Assembly: GCA_017405965.1 (NCBI GenBank)
Contig: JAFQZK010000005.1
Coordinates: 62,001-126,000 of the forward strand
Length of the DNA stretch: 64,000 bases
Direction: 5' to 3'
DNA from: Muribaculaceae bacterium
GTDB taxonomy: Bacteria; Bacteroidota; Bacteroidia; Bacteroidales; Muribaculaceae
Under the pieces are notes generated by a model. The model searched no databases. It was not told the origin of the DNA and was given only the letters and a program-made list of their open reading frames with translations. Below are positions 25,197 to 33,527 of the stretch, in pieces (the stretch's first letter is position 1; the number at the start of each line of letters is the position of its first letter). Position numbers and translations under genes: made by a program.

Positions 25197-27047
25197 ATGA
25201 AAAAATTATCTTTAATTTTGTTACTGGCTGTACTCGCTCTGCCGATGATGGGCCAGAAGACCGCGGTTTCTAAAGCTGTGGCTTTGGATCGAAACAGCGT
25301 TCCCGCGTTGAAGACCATGCCGATGAAGGCTTTCGACATGAACATGCATCCCCGTGCTAACATGCTCAGAGCCGAGCAGGTGCTCTACTCATGGGACTTT
25401 GAAACCGATGATCAGCTCATGGACTGGATGATCTATGATGCTGATGAAGACGGCTATAACTGGGGTGTTTATCAGTATGATGAGTACTATGACTACATGA
25501 ACTATGCTCACAGCGGCATCACTGCGCTGGTATCGAGTAGCTACTTGAGTGGTGAATCTCTCGATCCCGACAACTATCTGATTTCGCCCACTATCGCCTT
25601 GAATGGTACCTTGTCGTTATGGACCAGGAATTACTCGGGCACTTATCCCGATAAGATTGCTGTTTACGTTTGTGTAGGCGAGTTTGATGTTGAAAACCTC
25701 GACGCTCTCGTGAAGGTTTCGGACGATATTCAGCCTGGTACTGCCTATGAGGAGGTAACTGTTGACCTGAGCCAGTTTGCTGGTCAGGAGGGTTGCTTCG
25801 TTATCCGTCACTACGGCAGCTACGATCAGTTCCGCATCTATGTTGACGACATCACCATCACTGGTCCTGCCGTTGAGGTGCCCACCAACGTAACCGTTGA
25901 CCCCGCTGCCACCACTGCCGTAGTAGCTTGGGAGGATGCCAACAACAACGCTTGGAACCTGCGCTACAGGGAGGTTCCTGAGGGTATAGAGAACAACCTG
26001 CTTTGGGACTTCGAGGAGCCCGCAGCTGAAGACTACGCTCTGCCCGGTGGTTGGACCAGCATCGATGCTGACGGTGATGGCAACAATTGGTACCACCTGA
26101 ATGGTGTTAGCGGTCTGCATGCACATAGCGGTCTGGGTCACGTGACCTCGGCCAGCTACCAAGGAGAAGCCCTCAGTCCCGACAACTGGCTGGTATCTCC
26201 CATGGTAAAGCTCGACGGCGAGCTCTCGTTCTGGGCTTGTGGCCAGGATCCCAACTATGCTGAAGAGGTATTTGCTGTTTATGTATCGACCGACATGGCT
26301 AACTGGGAGCCCATCTGTGAGGATATCACCGCTACCGGTGAGATGACCGAGTACACCTTCGACCTGACTGAGTGCGCTGGTGTTGATGGTTATGTTGCTA
26401 TCCGTCACTACAATTGCTATGACATGTTCCGTCTGAACATCGATGACATCGCTATCAACTACGTTAAGCCCACCGAGTGGATTGTTGTTGAGAATGTAGC
26501 TAATCCTTACACTATCGAAGGCTTGAATCCTGAGACCAACTATGAGGTTGAGGTACAGGCTATCGGTGAGGACGGCGTTAGCGCTTGGACTCCTGCTGTT
26601 CCCTTCACCACGCTGCCCGCTGGTGAGGAGCCCACCGAGAGGACCGCTGCTCCTACCTATAACGGCTACACCACCGATGGTATCCACGCTTACTTCGTTG
26701 AGATTATTCCCACCGAGCCCAGCACCATCTACTATCGTGTTCAGTACCCCGATGGCACTTGGACCGAGTGGGCTGAGTATGAGGAGATCCTGAGCTTCTC
26801 TGGCAATGGTCAGTATCGCGTTGAGGCTTATGCCATTGCTCCCGACAAGCTGCCGAGCTTTGAGATCGCTTATGAGTTCACTGTAAGCCCGCTGACCGGT
26901 TTGAGCGAGGTTGCCAGCGGCAAGACCGTAAGCAATGTACGCTACTTCAATGCTGCCGGCCAGGAGATGAGCGAGGCTAATGGCCTGACCATCATGGTTG
27001 TTACCTTCACCGACGGCACCACCAACACTGTTAAGGTTGTGAAGTAA
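25197..27047 (+). CDS. Secreted choice-of-anchor-J/fibronectin III protein with type-IX-like tail
   Basis: A 616-residue exported protein. A signal peptide ends near MMGQ (residue 20). Two homologous adhesin/carbohydrate-binding-like modules follow (about 60-220 and 265-420), each starting WDFE and containing the D-P/D-N-W/Y-L-(I/V)-S-P and R(I/L)x(V/I)DDI signatures of the choice-of-anchor-J (cleaved adhesin) domain; fibronectin III-like pieces (VPTNVTVDPAATTAVVAW; ETNYEVEVQAIGEDG) lie between and after. The last about 48 residues (GKTVSNVRYFNAAGQEM... KVVK) match tails of the proteins at 33528 and 50055 and resemble type IX secretion sorting domains. Likely surface or extracellular; ligand unknown. 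Followed by AGCT heptamers and a GAGACGCAA palindrome. Confidence 0.78.
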   Translation: MKKLSLILLLAVLALPMMGQKTAVSKAVALDRNSVPALKTMPMKAFDMNMHPRANMLRAEQVLYSWDFETDDQLMDWMIYDADEDGYNWGVYQYDEYYDYMNYAHSGITALVSSSYLSGESLDPDNYLISPTIALNGTLSLWTRNYSGTYPDKIAVYVCVGEFDVENLDALVKVSDDIQPGTAYEEVTVDLSQFAGQEGCFVIRHYGSYDQFRIYVDDITITGPAVEVPTNVTVDPAATTAVVAWEDANNNAWNLRYREVPEGIENNLLWDFEEPAAEDYALPGGWTSIDADGDGNNWYHLNGVSGLHAHSGLGHVTSASYQGEALSPDNWLVSPMVKLDGELSFWACGQDPNYAEEVFAVYVSTDMANWEPICEDITATGEMTEYTFDLTECAGVDGYVAIRHYNCYDMFRLNIDDIAINYVKPTEWIVVENVANPYTIEGLNPETNYEVEVQAIGEDGVSAWTPAVPFTTLPAGEEPTERTAAPTYNGYTTDGIHAYFVEIIPTEPSTIYYRVQYPDGTWTEWAEYEEILSFSGNGQYRVEAYAIAPDKLPSFEIAYEFTVSPLTGLSEVASGKTVSNVRYFNAAGQEMSEANGLTIMVVTFTDGTTNTVKVVK

Positions 27048-27057
27048 GTATAAAGCA

Positions 27058-27085
27058 GTTAGCTCTTAGCTGCAAGCTATGAGCT
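27058..27085. repeat. Four 7-bp repeats (nnnAGCT)
   Basis: GTTAGCT, CTTAGCT, GCAAGCT and ATGAGCT stand head to tail 10 bases after the stop codon. A related pair follows the gene at 33528. Confidence 0.65.
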
Positions 27086-27098
27086 GATTACCAATAAG

Positions 27099-27128
27099 AG
27101 TGGAGACGCAAAGCCTTGCGTCTCCACT
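27099..27128 (+). terminator. Palindromic terminator with GAGACGCAA core, copy 1
   Basis: AGTGGAGACGCAA (27099-27111) and TTGCGTCTCCACT (27116-27128) form a perfect 13-bp stem followed by TTG. The core GAGACGCAA/TTGCGTCTC is shared with the hairpin at 33464-33499. Confidence 0.75.
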
Positions 27129-27286
27129 TTGTTATACTACCTGCCAGTTTAACGAGTTTCCTGTAAATGAACAACAATGGTGCATAAACCCCTGGACGTA
27201 GGGCCTCGCGTGGCATGGTCATTATCGTTCGATGTCGTTGCAGTGACCTTGGGCCTTAATGCATGGTATCACCATTGTGACCGCGG

Positions 27287-28972
27287 TCACGCGACGGCAA
27301 AGATGATGATCAACTCGGCTATGAGCACACGCATGAACATTGTCAAGGGATAGACGGTGGCATAGGCCACAGCGGGCGCATCGTTGCCAGCAGTGTTGTT
27401 GGCATAGCCCAGGGCGGGCGGATCGGTCGTCGCACCAGCCACGAGGCCCATGATGGTGCAGTAATTAAGGTGTAGCTTGCCGCGTGCAACGATAACGGCA
27501 ATGATGAGCGGGATGATGGTGATGAGGAAGCCGTACAGTACCCACAGGGCACCGTTGGCGCTCAGGATGGTCGAGACGAACTTGCCGCCGGCGGCAAGTC
27601 CCACCGAGGCCAGGAAGAGGCACAGGCCCAATTCACGCAGCATGAGGCTGGCGGCAGTGCTGGTATAAGTGACAAGACGGGCCTTGTAGCCGTAGCGTCC
27701 GATGAGAATGGCGACAACAAGGGGGCCACCGGCGAGACCCAGTTTCATGGGCACCGACATGCCAGGCAGCATGAAGGGGATAGAGCCCACGATGATACCC
27801 AGGAAGATGCCGATGAACATGGTGAACAGGTTGGGATGCTCCAGGCGCTTGTAGGAGTCGCCCATGCGCTTGCCCAAACGGTCCACGTCTTCCTCACGTC
27901 CCACGACGGTGAGGCGGTCGCCCACCTGCAGCGACAAGTTAGGGCTGGCCAGCAGTTCGACACCGGCGCGATAGATGCGGGTGATATTGACTTTATAGCC
28001 CTCGTGCAGGCGAATGGAACCGATTTTGCGGCCATTGAGCTCGTTGTTGGTGATGACAATGCGCTTGCTCACGATGCCCTTAGGCGAGGTCTCGAGCTGC
28101 CAATCAAAGTCTACGTGCGGTCCCACGATGGCGTCAAAGATGTCTTGATCGTGGGCACTCATGACGATGCGCAGCACGTCGTCCTGGTGCAGGATGGTCT
28201 CGCCCTGCGGTATCTCGACGGTGCCATCGGCGCGCTTCATGCGCGAGATGGTGAAATTGCGGTCGATGATGGTGTGGAGGCGTGTCACGGGGATGTCATA
28301 GATGAGTTTGTTGGTCACCTGATAGGTGACAACGTGGGGCTTGAGCTGGCTGTCCTCCTTCTCGCGCTCGATATCGTCAATCTCCTTATCGACATTGATG
28401 CGGAAGAAGGCTTTCAAGAGCACCATCGACAGGATGATGCCAATGACACCGAGCGGGTAGGCTGCAGCATACCCCAGCGACATCGATTCGTTGAGATCGC
28501 CGGCTTGGTCGCCCACGGTCTCGATGAGTGCCTGTTGGGCGGCACCCAGTCCGGGCGTGTTGGTCACGGCACCGCTCATCACGCCCACCAGGTCGGTGAC
28601 CGAGATGTTGCCGGCAATGAAGTAGATGGCAAAAGCCACCACGACATTGAGCACCACGATGAGCATGGCAACGCCGTTGAGCTGGATGCCCTCGTGCTTG
28701 AACGACGAGAAAAAGCTGGGACCCACCTGCAGACCGATGGAGAAGATGAACAGGATGAGGCCGAATTCCTGGATGAACTTGAGCGTCGCACCATCGACGG
28801 TCACTCCCAAGTGTCCCGCGAGGATACCGCAGAACAGAACGAAGGTGGCACCCAGCGAGATGCCGAAGATCTTGACCTTGCCCAGGACTACACCTATCGC
28901 GATGACGATAGCATAAATGAGCAGTGTGTGTGCCACACTATTGCCTATCCATAATTCAGAGAACCAGTTCAT
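27287..28972 (-). CDS. AspT/YidE-family transporter with two RCK C-terminal domains
   Basis: A 561-residue inner-membrane protein of the aspartate:alanine exchanger family (YidE/YbjL type): about five membrane segments, a cytoplasmic middle with two TrkA_C (RCK_C) domains (about 200-285 and 290-370), then about five more membrane segments. The repeated AspT signatures GAVTNTPGLGAAQQAL (about 134-149) and GATTDPPALGYA (near 535) are both present. It probably exchanges or exports a small acid or amino acid; the substrate is not known for this branch. The gene is minus strand, convergent with the preceding secreted protein, and 34 bases downstream of the HAD gene. Confidence 0.85.
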   Translation of the reverse strand: MNWFSELWIGNSVAHTLLIYAIVIAIGVVLGKVKIFGISLGATFVLFCGILAGHLGVTVDGATLKFIQEFGLILFIFSIGLQVGPSFFSSFKHEGIQLNGVAMLIVVLNVVVAFAIYFIAGNISVTDLVGVMSGAVTNTPGLGAAQQALIETVGDQAGDLNESMSLGYAAAYPLGVIGIILSMVLLKAFFRINVDKEIDDIEREKEDSQLKPHVVTYQVTNKLIYDIPVTRLHTIIDRNFTISRMKRADGTVEIPQGETILHQDDVLRIVMSAHDQDIFDAIVGPHVDFDWQLETSPKGIVSKRIVITNNELNGRKIGSIRLHEGYKVNITRIYRAGVELLASPNLSLQVGDRLTVVGREEDVDRLGKRMGDSYKRLEHPNLFTMFIGIFLGIIVGSIPFMLPGMSVPMKLGLAGGPLVVAILIGRYGYKARLVTYTSTAASLMLRELGLCLFLASVGLAAGGKFVSTILSANGALWVLYGFLITIIPLIIAVIVARGKLHLNYCTIMGLVAGATTDPPALGYANNTAGNDAPAVAYATVYPLTMFMRVLIAELIIIFAVA

Positions 28973-29006
28973 GATATTGTAGTTTTTAGACTTTAGACGT
29001 TAGGGG

Positions 29007-29675
29007 TTAGGAGATTGTTATGCCGTTCTCGACGATTTCGAGAATATCGATGGGATTGTTCACGATGGCATTGGCATGGTACTCGACGAGCTCCTTCTTG
29101 CTGCGGAAGCCCCAAGTCACGCCCACCGAGTCGATGCAGGCGCGCCGTGCCGTCTCCATGTCCACACCGCTGTCACCCACGTAGAGGCAGTCGGCCTTGG
29201 GCATGCCGGCCTCGGCAAGAATCTTGAACACCACACTGGGGTCGGGCTTGACATTGACGCCCTCGCGGTGCCCCTCGACGGCGACGAAGTTGATGTCGGG
29301 GAAGAAGTGCGGGATGATCTTGTCAACCGCTTTCTGGTACTTGTTGCTGGCCACTGCCATGGTCACGCCCAGGTCGCGCAGGTCCTGCAGCAGTTCGGGC
29401 ATGCCGTTGTAGTGCTTGGTGTAGTCGGTGCAGTGCACGTCATAGTACTCGAGGAAGTCGCCGAGCACGCGGTCCACGGTCTCGTCGTCACGGGCGTCCT
29501 CGGGCAGCACACGCGTCATCAGACGCCGCACACCGTTGCCCACGAAGTAAGGGTAACTGGCCATGCTGTGAGTGGCGTAGCCGTTGCGTTCCAGCGCAAA
29601 GTTGGCGGCCTGCCCAAGGTCCTCGATGGTGTTGAGCAGCGTGCCGTCCAAGTCAAAAATCACCAGCTTTTTCAT
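29007..29675 (-). CDS. HAD phosphatase, phosphoglycolate phosphatase-like
   Basis: A 222-residue cytoplasmic haloacid-dehalogenase phosphatase. Motif I FDLDGTLLNT has Asp8 nucleophile and Asp10; the helical cap follows; motif II is VASNK (Ser about residue 112), motif III Lys near VNVKPDP, and motif IV GDSGVDMETA (Asp about 169 and 173). The overall pattern is closest to phosphoglycolate phosphatase (Gph) or related small sugar-phosphate phosphatases; the substrate cannot be read from sequence. It lies upstream of the AspT-type gene on the same strand, with a -7 box 21 bases before its start. Confidence 0.82.
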   Translation of the reverse strand: MKKLVIFDLDGTLLNTIEDLGQAANFALERNGYATHSMASYPYFVGNGVRRLMTRVLPEDARDDETVDRVLGDFLEYYDVHCTDYTKHYNGMPELLQDLRDLGVTMAVASNKYQKAVDKIIPHFFPDINFVAVEGHREGVNVKPDPSVVFKILAEAGMPKADCLYVGDSGVDMETARRACIDSVGVTWGFRSKKELVEYHANAIVNNPIDILEIVENGITIS

Positions 29676-29695
29676 CTTGTCTTTTTATTTTGTTG

Positions 29696-29703
29696 CAAAT
29701 GTA
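29696..29703 (-). promoter_or_regulatory. -7 promoter element of the HAD gene
   Basis: On the minus strand TACATTTG (plus strand CAAATGTA) fits TAnnTTTG, 21 bases before the start codon. No clear -33 match. Confidence 0.5.
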
Positions 29704-29936
29704 CTGCTTTTTTAGCGTTTTCGAGACTTTATCAGCCAAGAAGTCACCGCTAGGCCGAAAATTTACTCTCAAGGACAGAACAACTGTCGCCTGGAACTTG
29801 CTGCGTGCCGCTAGAATTGCCTGGGTGTTTCAGCACAATCACGGCAACGAATTGCGAGCGGCTGACGTGCAATCGTTTGCGTTATTTTTATAAGGTGATT
29901 GGCAATGTTGTGATGTGCTGAAAGGCTAAGAATGAG
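29704..29936. other. Gene-free stretch before the amylase gene
   Basis: No convincing gene, RNA or repeat was recognised. A 67-codon open frame (29690-29893, plus) lacks any recognisable motif and is not called. Confidence 0.5.
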
Positions 29937-29944
29937 TAATTTTG
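29937..29944 (+). promoter_or_regulatory. -7 promoter element of the amylase gene
   Basis: TAATTTTG fits TAnnTTTG about 84 bases before the ATG at 30028. A -33 match is not evident. Confidence 0.5.
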
Positions 29945-30027
29945 GGGAAAATATACGATTGGCGCCCTGTGGGGCGTTCCGCCATCTGAATAACCAACAA
30001 TTCTCAATAATTCAAAATTAACTCATT

Positions 30028-33000
30028 ATGAAAAAGACGTTTACATTCATTCTGTCGCTTGTGGTGTCGTTGCTGGCGCTGCAAGCCAGTGCCGCGATGT
30101 ATATCGTGGGCGATGGACCTTTCGGCGGTTGGAACCCCGCTGGCGGCGTCACGATGACCGGCAAGGCTGACGGCACTTACAGCTACACGGCCACCATCAG
30201 TGGCAAGGTGTACTTTGTGTTCGCCGATCAACGGTCAACGTCACCCGATGACTGGGACACGTTCAATAACAACTACCGTTATGGCCCCAATGGCACTGAC
30301 CAAGTGGTTGCCACCAACGGCAATTGGATTTCAACACAGAAAAGTGCCTCAGGCGCTTACTACTTTACGGGCAATGGCTCGCAATATGTTTTCGTATTCG
30401 ACACGATCAACAAGCGTTTCAGGGTTACAGGAGATGGCGGCGAGCTCAATCCTGTCACCGGTCATCTCTTCATCCTGGGTGAGGCCCAGGGTAACAATTG
30501 GGATGCCAGTGTGGGTGTCGAGATGAATACCACCGATGGCAACGTGTTCACCAGCCAGGTGACCTTCAACGGCGAGTGGGCCGAAGAGGATGCCAACGTG
30601 AGCTATTTCTCGTTCACGACCAAGCTCGGTCAGAACAGTGACGATTGGGATGAGATCATGCCTTACCGTCTCACTCCGGTGAGCGACGGTAACTTCTGGG
30701 TGACCTCAGCCGTGTTGGGACAGACGATTCCCTTGAATCAGTTGGGCGAGAACGTGGATGTGGCTTTCCGCATCCCCGCCGGTACCTACACGATCACTGT
30801 CAACGTGAGCAGCCGAACCTGCGTCATCACGCGTGACAGCGGCGGCGGTCCCGTTGCCGGCAAGGGTTGGCCCGCGATGTATGGCGGTGTGATGTTGCAG
30901 GGTTTCTATTGGGACAGCTTTAAGGCCACGCGCTGGGATTCCTTTACCGAACAGGCTCAGGACCTGTGCCAGTATTTTGATGTCGTGTGGGTGCCCAACT
31001 CGGGCAGCATCGACGCCAGCGGCACGGCCCAGAGCATGGGCTACATGCCTGTTTATTGGCTGAAACACAACTCGTGCTTCGGCACCGAGAACCAGTTGCG
31101 TGACATGATCTCTACTTTCCATAATCACAACACCAGCGTGATCATGGATATGGTCATCAACCACAAGAGCGGCAAGAGCGGTTGGGTGGACTTTGCTAAC
31201 GAGACCGTGACGGGTCCTGTGACCGGAGAGGAGTACAGCATGACGTGGTCGCTCGCCGACATCTGCCGCAACGATGAGTGTTCCGGTTCAGGCTATAACC
31301 CGACCGGAGCCTATGACGAGGGTGAGAACTTTGACGGCAGCCGTGACCTGGACCACACCAGCGCCAACGTGCAGAAGAACGTCAAGACCTACCAGAAGTA
31401 CCTGATTGATGAGCTGGGCTATGACGGTTTCCGTTACGACATGTGCAAGGGCTATGCTGGCTACTATGTGGGCCTTTACAACAAGGCCAGTGAGCCCACT
31501 TTCTCGGTGGGTGAGTACTGGGACGGCAATTCCGAAACCCTGCGCTGGTGGCTGAACGAGACCAAGCAGGACGACCGCATCCAGACCGCGGTGTTCGACT
31601 TCGCGTTGAAGTACCCGTTGCAGAGTGCCTTTGCTGCAGGCAACTGGAGTGCCTTGAACGACAAGGGCCTCGCTGCCGATCCTAACTATCAGCGCTACTC
31701 GGTGACCTTCGTCGATAACCACGACACGGGCCAAAACACCAACTACGACTGCTTGAAGACCAACATCATGCCGGCCAATGCCTTCATCCTGGCCATGCCC
31801 GGCACGCCGTGCATCTTCTACAAGCACTATATCGCCTATACCGACGAGATCAACAACTGCATCAAGGCACGTCGTGCCGCAGGTGTCCACAACCAGAGCG
31901 CCATCCTCACCCAGCAGGAGAGCAGCGGCGGCTACATCCTGGAGACTCAGGGCACGCGTGGCAACCTGTATGTGCAGGTGGGTGGTGCCGTGTTCAACGG
32001 TGCGCCTAGCGGCTACACCCTGGTACAGGGCGGCAACGGCTACAACATGTATATCTCTAACGGTATCGACTGGCAGCACGTGGCCAAGGATGGAAGCATC
32101 GTGGGCTATCCCGTGGTGAGCAAGCCCGCCGGCAACTATGTGGGCAGTGTGACGCTCACCGTGGCTCCCAGCAAGAGCAATACGGTGCTCGTCTATACCA
32201 CCGACGGCAGTGAACCCACTACCGCCAGTGCGACCATCACGGCCACGACCAGCATGACCTTCAACGAGAACACCACCCTCAAGGTGGGCGTGCTCAACGG
32301 CGACCAGGTCGAGAACGTCGAGCACTACATCTATACCATCACCAATACCGCTACCACCGGTATCAACGTGTATGTGAAGAGCTCGATGAGCAATGCCCAT
32401 GTCTGGGCTTGGACCGATGAGGGCAGCATCACGGGCACTGCTTGGCCCGGCAAGGCCATCAGCAGCCTGGACAAGGTGACGGTGAACGACATCGAGTGGT
32501 ACTGCCTGCATGCCGACGCCGATAAGCTGTCTCTTATCTTCAACAACGGTCAGAGCGGCTTTGAGAACCAGACGTCGGACATCACCGTGACACGCGACGC
32601 CTTCTTCATCTATCCCAACAGCGACATGACCGGCTTGAACTATACCGCCGCCGACACCTATCTTGATGTGACCGAGAAGTATGCCGGTGCCGGAGCCTCG
32701 AGCTACGAGAAGGTGTACGTGCTGGGTAATATCAACACCACTGGTTGGTCTCCCAGCAACGGCATCGAGATGACGACGACCAATGGTGAGAAATACACCG
32801 CTACCATCGACTTTGTGGATCCCTATGGCGGCTACAGCTACTTCAGCTTCACGACAGCCCTGGGCAATAGCTGGGACGAGATTGCTGCCTACCGCATGGG
32901 CGCTACCAGCAACAACTTCCTGATCAATGAGGCTCGCTTGGGCACCAACTTGGCGGTAGTGCCTGGCCAGAACTCGTTCAGGATTCCCGTGGGCAAGTAC

Positions 33001-33249
33001 AACCTGACGCTGTACCTGAGCCAGGGTATCCTCGTGGTCAACAAGTGGACCGAACCTGTTGTGCTGCGTGGCGACGTGAATGCCGACGGTTTTGTCAATG
33101 TGAGCGATGTGACTCTTCTCATCAACGCTGTGATGAAGACCGACGTGACCGGTATTAACGTGGTGAATGCCGATTGTGACTACAACGGCTCCCTGTCGAT
33201 CACCGATGTGACCCTCCTCATCAATTACATATTGACTGAAGCCTGGTAA
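30028..33249 (+). CDS. Secreted GH13 alpha-amylase with binding modules and dockerin-like tail
   Basis: A 1073-residue exported starch enzyme. After a signal peptide (about 1-22) come two related about 120-residue modules (YIVGDGPFGGWNP at 25; LFILGEAQGNNWD at about 145), then the GH13 barrel from about 285 (GGVMLQGFYWDSF). The four conserved regions are there: DMVINH (about 374), GFRYDMCKG with nucleophile Asp (about 471), VGEYWD with acid/base Glu (about 496) and FVDNHDTG (about 562). A chitobiase-like segment (VYTTDGSEPT), a CBM26-like module (VYVKSSMSNAHVWAW), a third copy of the N-terminal module (YVLGNINTTGWSPSNG, about 900) and a two-repeat dockerin-like tail (GDVNADGFVNVSDVTLLIN) complete it. 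It hydrolyses alpha-1,4-glucans, probably at the cell surface. Confidence 0.92.
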   Translation: MKKTFTFILSLVVSLLALQASAAMYIVGDGPFGGWNPAGGVTMTGKADGTYSYTATISGKVYFVFADQRSTSPDDWDTFNNNYRYGPNGTDQVVATNGNWISTQKSASGAYYFTGNGSQYVFVFDTINKRFRVTGDGGELNPVTGHLFILGEAQGNNWDASVGVEMNTTDGNVFTSQVTFNGEWAEEDANVSYFSFTTKLGQNSDDWDEIMPYRLTPVSDGNFWVTSAVLGQTIPLNQLGENVDVAFRIPAGTYTITVNVSSRTCVITRDSGGGPVAGKGWPAMYGGVMLQGFYWDSFKATRWDSFTEQAQDLCQYFDVVWVPNSGSIDASGTAQSMGYMPVYWLKHNSCFGTENQLRDMISTFHNHNTSVIMDMVINHKSGKSGWVDFANETVTGPVTGEEYSMTWSLADICRNDECSGSGYNPTGAYDEGENFDGSRDLDHTSANVQKNVKTYQKYLIDELGYDGFRYDMCKGYAGYYVGLYNKASEPTFSVGEYWDGNSETLRWWLNETKQDDRIQTAVFDFALKYPLQSAFAAGNWSALNDKGLAADPNYQRYSVTFVDNHDTGQNTNYDCLKTNIMPANAFILAMPGTPCIFYKHYIAYTDEINNCIKARRAAGVHNQSAILTQQESSGGYILETQGTRGNLYVQVGGAVFNGAPSGYTLVQGGNGYNMYISNGIDWQHVAKDGSIVGYPVVSKPAGNYVGSVTLTVAPSKSNTVLVYTTDGSEPTTASATITATTSMTFNENTTLKVGVLNGDQVENVEHYIYTITNTATTGINVYVKSSMSNAHVWAWTDEGSITGTAWPGKAISSLDKVTVNDIEWYCLHADADKLSLIFNNGQSGFENQTSDITVTRDAFFIYPNSDMTGLNYTAADTYLDVTEKYAGAGASSYEKVYVLGNINTTGWSPSNGIEMTTTNGEKYTATIDFVDPYGGYSYFSFTTALGNSWDEIAAYRMGATSNNFLINEARLGTNLAVVPGQNSFRIPVGKYNLTLYLSQGILVVNKWTEPVVLRGDVNADGFVNVSDVTLLINAVMKTDVTGINVVNADCDYNGSLSITDVTLLINYILTEAW

Positions 33250-33275
33250 AACTGTAGTTCATGTAATTACAGTGT

Positions 33276-33305
33276 GCGGGTGGGCCACAAGGCTCACCCG
33301 CTTTA
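33276..33305 (+). terminator. Terminator of the amylase gene
   Basis: GCGGGTG (33276-33282) and GGCC pair with GGC and CACCCGC (33291-33301) around ACAA, followed by TTTATT. Confidence 0.75.
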
Positions 33306-33463
33306 TTATTCTTGTGAAGAAGTGTGTTCTGTCCCTGCCCGCCGTCTGATTGCAGGTGTGGACTATGTTGACCTTGAGCCGCTCCATGCTCCGCTGTGCC
33401 TGTTCTTTTTTCTCCACAGCAGATATCGATAAAGTCCTGTCGGCCCTGTTGCACACTACAGCT
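33306..33463. other. Intergenic remnant without recognised gene
   Basis: Between two terminators lie about 160 bases of moderate GC. Open frames on the minus strand (to 77 codons) have no recognisable motif; it may be the decayed end of a gene, but nothing supports a particular one. Confidence 0.35.
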
Positions 33464-33499
33464 AAAAAATGAGACGCAAAATCTTGCGTCTCATTTTTT
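33464..33499 (-). terminator. Palindromic terminator with GAGACGCAA core, copy 2
   Basis: A 36-base palindrome: a run of A, T, GAGACGCAA (33471-33479), loop AATC, TTGCGTCTC (33484-33492), then A and a run of T. It lies just after the minus-strand gene at 33528 and carries the same core as 27099-27128. On the gene's strand, heptamers GTTAGCT and ATCAGCT stand between the stop codon and the palindrome. Confidence 0.8.
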
Positions 33500-33527
33500 A
33501 GTTGTCAATTAGCTGATAGCTAACAGT

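Noticed and set aside
33259..33456. Possible gene remnant on the minus strand between the amylase and the next gene
   Set aside because: Two overlapping frames of 65-77 codons without motif; cannot be tied to any family.
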